A stretch of 64,000 bases of DNA, taken from positions 434,001 through 498,000 of the forward strand of contig NZ_MPTA01000001.1 of assembly GCF_001939075.1 (NCBI RefSeq), read 5' to 3'. Below, in pieces: positions 59,608 through 64,000 of this stretch. The DNA is from Paenisporosarcina indica (GTDB taxonomy: Bacteria > Bacillota > Bacilli > Bacillales_A > Planococcaceae). The position numbers and the translations under genes were made by a program. The notes beneath the pieces were generated by a model that was not told the origin of the DNA, ran no database searches, and saw only the letters and a list, made by a program, of their open reading frames with translations. Every line of letters begins with the position of its first letter. The first letter of the stretch is position 1.

Positions 59608-59711
59608 TAAACTTGTATAATCTCTCGAATTAATACCAATTGGCAGTATAGAGGGTTACTCCGTATATGAGCCGACTGAACATGAATGAAATAGCAAGAG
59701 GAGGTGTTCAA

Positions 59712-61265
59712 ATGTATGAAATTATCTCCGCTTTGCTTGGTCTTATCGTCGGTGCCGCTGTTAGCTATTATGTAATTAAGAATGTGAATGATTCAAAAGT
59801 GACTGGTGCGAAGCAGTCAGCTGTTCTCATCGTTGATGAGGCGAAGCGTGAAGCGGAAGCTCTTAAAAAAGAAGCATTACTAGAAGCGAAAGATGAAATT
59901 CACAAATTGAGATCTGAAGCAGAATCTGACATCCGTGAACGCCGATTTGAACTGCAAAAACAGGAAAATCGGTACTTACAAAGAGAAGAAAACCTTGATC
60001 GTAAGGATGATGCTCTAAACAAAAGAGAAGCGGGTCTAGAGCGTAAAGATGACGCTCTGACTGAGAGACAACAGCAAATCGAACAGATGGAAAGCAGAGT
60101 GACTGAGTTAGTAGCAAAACAACAAACAGAACTTGAACGCATTTCTGCATTAACACGAGAAGAAGCGAAAGGCATTATTCTACATCAAATAGAAAATGAA
60201 TTAGCAACCGACATTGCAGTAATGACAAAAGAATCTGAAACACGAGCAAAAGAAGAGTCAGATAAAAAAGCCCGTGAAATCTTATCTTTAGCTATACAAC
60301 GATTTGCAGCAGACCATGTAGCGGAGACAACTGTATCAGTTGTGAACTTACCTAATGATGAAATGAAGGGCCGCATCATTGGTCGTGAAGGTCGAAACAT
60401 TCGAACGCTTGAGACATTAACAGGAATTGATTTGATTATCGATGATACTCCTGAGGCTGTCATTCTTTCTGGATTTGATCCAATTCGTCGTGAAACAGCT
60501 CGCTTGGCACTTGAAAAATTAGTGCAAGATGGTCGTATTCACCCAGCGCGTATTGAAGAAATGGTTGAAAAATCAAGACGTGAAGTAGATGAGCAAATTC
60601 GTGAAATCGGCGAACAAACTACTTTTGATGTTGGCATTCACAACCTCCATCCAGATTTAATCAAAATCATGGGCCGCATGCGTTATCGTACAAGTTATGG
60701 ACAAAACGTCTTAAAACACTCGAAAGAAGTGGCCTTCCTAGCTGGATTACTAGCAGCAGAACTTGGCGAGGATGTAACTCTTGCAAAACGTGCGGGCTTA
60801 CTGCATGATATCGGAAAAGCAATCGATCACGAAGTGGAAGGTAGCCATGTCGAAATCGGTGTGGAACTTGCAACGAAGTATAAAGAGCATCCCGTCGTTA
60901 TTAATAGTATTGCTTCTCACCACGGTGACACTGAAGCAACATCAGTTATTGCAGTATTAGTGGCAGCAGCCGATGCATTATCAGCAGCTCGTCCAGGTGC
61001 ACGTAGTGAAACATTGGAAAATTACATTCGTCGTTTAGAGAAATTAGAAGAAATTTCAGAATCTTACGATGGTGTTGAAAAATCATTCGCAATTCAAGCA
61101 GGCCGTGAAATTCGCATAATGGTTCGTCCAGAACAAATTGATGATATTACGGCACATCGTTTAGCACGAGACATCCGTAAGCGGATTGAACAAGAACTCG
61201 ATTATCCGGGTCATATAAAAGTAACAGTTATACGTGAAACACGTGCAGTTGAATATGCAAAATAA
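59712..61265 (+). CDS. rny: Ribonuclease Y
   Basis: Membrane-anchored endoribonuclease that starts decay of many mRNAs in Bacilli. It is 517 residues from ATG 59712, with AGGAGGTG upstream; an earlier in-frame ATG at 59667 is not supported. One membrane span lies at about residues 4-22 ([18 protein letters not shown]). It is followed by a long charged coiled coil to about 200, a KH domain ([21 protein letters not shown]) and an HD domain with the HD pair in [12 protein letters not shown] near residue 364. It works with PNPase and RNase J2, both in this window. Confidence 0.98.
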   Translation: MYEIISALLGLIVGAAVSYYVIKNVNDSKVTGAKQSAVLIVDEAKREAEALKKEALLEAKDEIHKLRSEAESDIRERRFELQKQENRYLQREENLDRKDDALNKREAGLERKDDALTERQQQIEQMESRVTELVAKQQTELERISALTREEAKGIILHQIENELATDIAVMTKESETRAKEESDKKAREILSLAIQRFAADHVAETTVSVVNLPNDEMKGRIIGREGRNIRTLETLTGIDLIIDDTPEAVILSGFDPIRRETARLALEKLVQDGRIHPARIEEMVEKSRREVDEQIREIGEQTTFDVGIHNLHPDLIKIMGRMRYRTSYGQNVLKHSKEVAFLAGLLAAELGEDVTLAKRAGLLHDIGKAIDHEVEGSHVEIGVELATKYKEHPVVINSIASHHGDTEATSVIAVLVAAADALSAARPGARSETLENYIRRLEKLEEISESYDGVEKSFAIQAGREIRIMVRPEQIDDITAHRLARDIRKRIEQELDYPGHIKVTVIRETRAVEYAK

Positions 61266-61293
61266 AAAAGGGCTTCATATGAAGCCCTTTTTT
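61264..61293 (+). terminator. Terminator after rny
   Basis: A perfect palindromic stem around GGGCTTCA-TA-TGAAGCCC with A-run left and T-run right, starting at the stop codon. Confidence 0.95.
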
Positions 61294-61318
61294 ATTGGTT
61301 GAGAAAGTAGGAATGACA

Positions 61319-62116
61319 ATGAAAGTATTATTTATTGGTGACATCGTAGGTTCAATTGGTCGAGATACTGTAGAAGACTATTTACCGCGATTAAAGAGAA
61401 AATATCAACCGGATGTGATCATTGCAAATGGAGAAAATGCCGCATCTGGTCGTGGGATTACTAAAAAGATCTTTCAAGAATTACTGTACATGGGTGTTGA
61501 TGTTGTAACCATGGGAAACCACACATGGGATCAAAAGGAAATTTTCGATTTTATTGATGATACGGATTATTTAATTCGTCCAGCAAACTTTTCAGAAGAT
61601 GCACCAGGTAAAGGTATGACCACCGTTACTAAAGGTGGTCACACGTTATCGGTTATAAATCTACATGGACGTACATTCTTGCCACCACATGATGATCCAT
61701 TTAAAAAAGCGACGGAACTTGTAAATGAAGCAAAACAACAATCTCCTCTAATTTTTGTGGATTTCCATGCAGAGGCAACGAGTGAGAAAATTGCAATGGG
61801 TTGGCACTTAGATGGGCAAGTCTCCACTGTTGTCGGGACTCATACACATGTTCAAACAGCAGATGCACGCATTTTTCCAAATGGCACTGCATTCATCACT
61901 GATGTGGGGATGACTGGGCCATATGATGGTGTATTAGGTATGAAAAAAGAAGATGTATTGTACCGATTCCAAACAAATATGCCAGCACGCTTTGAAGTAC
62001 CAAAGTCTGGCCGTTCTGTACTTAGTGCATTTTTCGTTGAACTTGATAACCAAACTGGAAAAGCCATATCTTTTGAACGAATTTATATTAACGAAGATTA
62101 TCCTTTTCAAGGTTAA
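61319..62116 (+). CDS. ymdB: YmdB-family metallophosphoesterase
   Basis: A 265-residue metallophosphoesterase with cyclic-nucleotide phosphodiesterase activity in B. subtilis, where it affects colony and biofilm formation and nanotube structures. The metal ligands are in MKVLFIGDIVGSIGRD (start), NGENAASGRGI, MGNHTWDQ and THTHVQTADA. The start ATG 61319 is eight bases after an AGG; earlier TTG 61295 and ATG 61313 are possible but give a longer protein than B. subtilis (264). It follows rny, as in B. subtilis. Confidence 0.95.
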   Translation: MKVLFIGDIVGSIGRDTVEDYLPRLKRKYQPDVIIANGENAASGRGITKKIFQELLYMGVDVVTMGNHTWDQKEIFDFIDDTDYLIRPANFSEDAPGKGMTTVTKGGHTLSVINLHGRTFLPPHDDPFKKATELVNEAKQQSPLIFVDFHAEATSEKIAMGWHLDGQVSTVVGTHTHVQTADARIFPNGTAFITDVGMTGPYDGVLGMKKEDVLYRFQTNMPARFEVPKSGRSVLSAFFVELDNQTGKAISFERIYINEDYPFQG

Positions 62117-62203
62117 TTCCTTCTATCTTTCTATGAACTTGCATACAGTGATTTAAGGACAGCGAAAGCGTCCAACGGTCAGCAAGAACAAGGAGGAATA
62201 GTA

Positions 62204-62473
62204 GTGGAAGCATTAAAAGTATCTTCAAAATCTAATCCAAATTCAGTGGCAGGAGCATTAGTTGCCGTCATCCGCGAAAAAGGGTATGCGGAAATGCAAG
62301 CAGTTGGAGCAGGAGCACTAAATCAAGCGGTAAAAGCAGTTGCAATTGCACGTGGCTTTGTCGCACCGAGTGGAACTGACTTAATTTGTTCACCGGCATT
62401 CACAGACATCGTAATTTCTGGAGAAGACCGAACTGCAATTAAATTGTTAGTAGAAAAACGTACTCGAGGTTAA
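62204..62473 (+). CDS. spoVS: Stage V sporulation protein S
   Basis: A small Alba-like nucleic-acid-binding-type protein (89 residues) needed for normal spore coat and stage V development in B. subtilis. Nearly all conserved residues are visible: VSSKSNPNSVAGALVAVIRE, GAGALNQAVKAVAIARGFVAPSG. The start is GTG 62204, with AAGGAGGA upstream. It lies after ymdB, as in B. subtilis, and has its own terminator. No convincing SigH promoter could be placed in the 87-base gap. Confidence 0.97.
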   Translation: MEALKVSSKSNPNSVAGALVAVIREKGYAEMQAVGAGALNQAVKAVAIARGFVAPSGTDLICSPAFTDIVISGEDRTAIKLLVEKRTRG

Positions 62474-62482
62474 TTAGACAGA

Positions 62483-62513
62483 CCCAATCTCAAAAAAGAG
62501 ATTGGGCTTTTTC
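62483..62513 (+). terminator. Terminator after spoVS
   Basis: CCCAATCTC (62483-62491) pairs perfectly with GAGATTGGG (62498-62506), six-A loop, followed by C and T's. Confidence 0.95.
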
Positions 62514-62540
62514 ATGTTTTCTTATAGAAAGTAAAAAGTA

Positions 62541-62851
62541 TAGTAGTAGCTGCGATTAACCAGAAAGGCTATTCGTTCATCAACGCCATTTAACAAAATA
62601 TATGCGTACGAATGGTTTAAAGATCATATAACAAAACTGTCCAATATCGAAGCATATGATCCAACAAATCGCGAGGAAGCAATGGCTCCGTTGATGGAAC
62701 ATGAAAGCCTAGTAACTGGAATCATATACAGAAGAACGGACAACCTTCCTTTGAAATACAGCTTCAAGGTTTTGCCGAGACACATCTAAGTGCAGAAGAA
62801 TTGATGATGAGCAATTGTGATTTTGATAAACTAATAAAAGAATTTATGTGA
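62541..62851 (+). pseudogene. korB: Remnant of 2-oxoacid:ferredoxin oxidoreductase beta subunit (KorB)
   Basis: Three pieces in different frames read like the C-terminal third of a KorB-type protein. The first is VVAAINQKGYSFI (62541-62579). The second is PFNKIYAYEWFKDHIT through AYDPTNREEAM, LMEHESLVTGIIYRRT and on to a stop. After a frameshift near 62735 the third reads GQPSFEIQLQGFAETHLSAEEL through CDFDKLIKEFM to the stop at 62849-62851. The N-terminal two thirds, with the thiamine diphosphate site, and the whole korA partner are absent. In many Bacillales korA-korB lie exactly here between spoVS and miaB, so this is a decayed native operon. Confidence 0.8.
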
Positions 62852-62991
62852 GCAGGAAACAGCCGGTATAAAATCGGGAAATTTTTTGTCGAAAAGACAA
62901 CAATTCAGTCGAGCACCTTGTAGGGTCTGGTAAGGTTTCAGTATAATAGAAGAATGTAGTTTTCGTTTTATGTAATGAGAGGGGTATCGTC
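62852..62991 (+). promoter_or_regulatory. miaB upstream region with probable SigA promoter
   Basis: TTGTAG (62918-62923), 18-base spacer, TATAAT (62942-62947), 45 bases before miaB. The -35 is weak and the -10 perfect. Nothing else is seen in this stretch. Confidence 0.55.
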
Positions 62992-64000
62992 ATGAATGAA
63001 GAACAGCGTTTACAAAACTCGCAAGTGAAACCACTGCAGAAACCTGAAAAAGATTATAGCCAGTATTTCCAGTCTGTTTATGTGCAGCCATCCTTAAAAG
63101 ATGCAAAGAAACGTGGAAAAGAAGAAATCACGTATCATAAAGATTTTGTTATTGACCCTGTGTTGTTAGGAATGGGAAAAGGACGTAAATTCTTTATTCG
63201 TACATTCGGCTGTCAAATGAATGAACATGATACGGAAGTAATGGCTGGGATTTTCCTGCAACTTGGATATACCCCTACTGAAAACGTACAAGAGGCCAAT
63301 GTCATTTTACTCAATACATGTGCGATCCGCGAAAATGCTGAAAACAAAGTGTTTGGAGAACTTGGACATTATAAAAAATTGAAACGTGACAATCCAGACG
63401 TCTTAATTGGCGTTTGTGGGTGCATGTCTCAAGAGGAATCTGTTGTCAAAAAAATCTTAAAAACTTATAATCAAGTCGACATGATTTTTGGTACCCACAA
63501 TATCCATCGTTTGCCACAACTTTTAAATGAAGCATATCTGTCAAAAGAAATGGTCATTGAAGTGTGGTCAAAAGAAGGCGATGTCATTGAGAGCTTGCCA
63601 AAAGTACGTCGAGGAGAAATCAAAGCGTGGGTTAACATTATGTATGGCTGCGATAAGTTCTGTACCTATTGTATCGTGCCTTATACACGAGGCAAAGAAC
63701 GAAGCCGGAGACCTGAAGACATCATTCAGGAAGTAAGACAATTAGCCGCACAAGGATATAAAGAAGTTACATTACTCGGGCAAAACGTAAATGCTTACGG
63801 AAAAGATTTTGAAGACCTTTCCTATCGTCTGGGTGATCTAATGGAGGCTCTGCGTCAAATCGATATTCCACGTATTCGATTTACTACAAGTCATCCACGA
63901 GATTTCGATGATCATCTAATTGAAGTACTTGCAAAACGAGGTAACTTAGTAGAACATATACATTTACCTGTCCAATCGGGTTCAACAAGTATGTTGAAAC
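62992..64000 (+). CDS. miaB: tRNA-2-methylthio-N6-isopentenyladenosine synthase MiaB (partial, cut by window end)
   Basis: Radical-SAM methylthiotransferase that adds the methylthio group to isopentenyladenosine 37 of tRNA. The first 336 codons are inside the window; the family is about 500-520. The N-terminal UPF0004 domain has its three cysteines in [22 protein letters not shown] and CGCMSQE. The radical-SAM CxxxCxxC motif is in [18 protein letters not shown], near residue 222-230. The start ATG 62992 is preceded by GAGAGGGG. The long N-terminal extension (about 65 residues) is usual in Bacilli. Confidence 0.96.
   Translation, partial: MNEEQRLQNSQVKPLQKPEKDYSQYFQSVYVQPSLKDAKKRGKEEITYHKDFVIDPVLLGMGKGRKFFIRTFGCQMNEHDTEVMAGIFLQLGYTPTENVQEANVILLNTCAIRENAENKVFGELGHYKKLKRDNPDVLIGVCGCMSQEESVVKKILKTYNQVDMIFGTHNIHRLPQLLNEAYLSKEMVIEVWSKEGDVIESLPKVRRGEIKAWVNIMYGCDKFCTYCIVPYTRGKERSRRPEDIIQEVRQLAAQGYKEVTLLGQNVNAYGKDFEDLSYRLGDLMEALRQIDIPRIRFTTSHPRDFDDHLIEVLAKRGNLVEHIHLPVQSGSTSMLK

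Noticed and set aside
62204-62991. Threonine dehydrogenase/kbl genes expected after spoVS in B. subtilis
   Set aside because: The readable fragments match KorB, not Tdh or Kbl.

Overview
The window is a low-GC Gram-positive chromosome segment of the class Bacilli. Gene order and protein sequences match the backbone that in Bacillus subtilis runs from topA through codY, rpsB, polC, nusA/infB, pnp, spoIIIE, pgsA, recA and spoVS to miaB. The spore genes dpaA, dpaB, ymxH, spoIIIE, spoVS and mlpA indicate a spore former. The PolC and HslU/CodY types, and a GntR gene next to a BmpA-type transporter after spoIIIE, would fit Planococcaceae or a related Bacillales family. That family placement is an inference. 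All confidently called genes except one small gene near the left end (1200-1433) are on the plus strand.

Layout: (1) 1-2.7 kb is an accessory, gene-poor patch. It holds decayed phage-like fragments, one minus-strand small gene, a small secreted Pro/Cys peptide and a possible tiny membrane peptide. dprA, which precedes topA in B. subtilis, is not there. (2) 2.7-10.1 kb: topA, trmFO, xerC, hslV, hslU, codY. (3) 10.1-10.7 kb: a structured intergenic repeat where B. subtilis has its large flagellar/chemotaxis operon. (4) 10.7-24.3 kb: rpsB, tsf, pyrH, frr, uppS, cdsA, dxr, rseP, proS, polC, covering translation, isoprenoid and phospholipid synthesis, site-2 proteolysis and replication. (5) 24.3-34.6 kb: the nusA-infB operon with an attenuator-like leader, then rbfA, truB, ribF, rpsO, pnp. 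(6) 34.6-44.3 kb: mlpA, a second repeat copy, the ymxH-dpaA-dpaB dipicolinate cluster, asd, dapA, rnjB, spoIIIE. asd, dapA and dpaAB together convert aspartate semialdehyde to dipicolinate for the spore. (7) 44.4-50.0 kb: a GntR regulator and a four-gene nucleoside-type ABC importer. (8) 50.0-58.1 kb: a third repeat copy with a perfect 22-bp hairpin, then ymfF, ymfH, ymfI, ymfJ, ymfK, rodZ, pgsA, cinA. (9) 58.2-64.0 kb: LexA-box recA, rny, ymdB, spoVS, a wrecked korB remnant, and miaB cut by the window end.

No tRNA, rRNA, CRISPR array, IS element or intact prophage was seen. The coding part is conserved housekeeping. The less explained material lies between genes: a three-copy dispersed repeat with paired-base changes in its stems, a nested hairpin element before rny, the left-end accessory patch, and the korB remnant.
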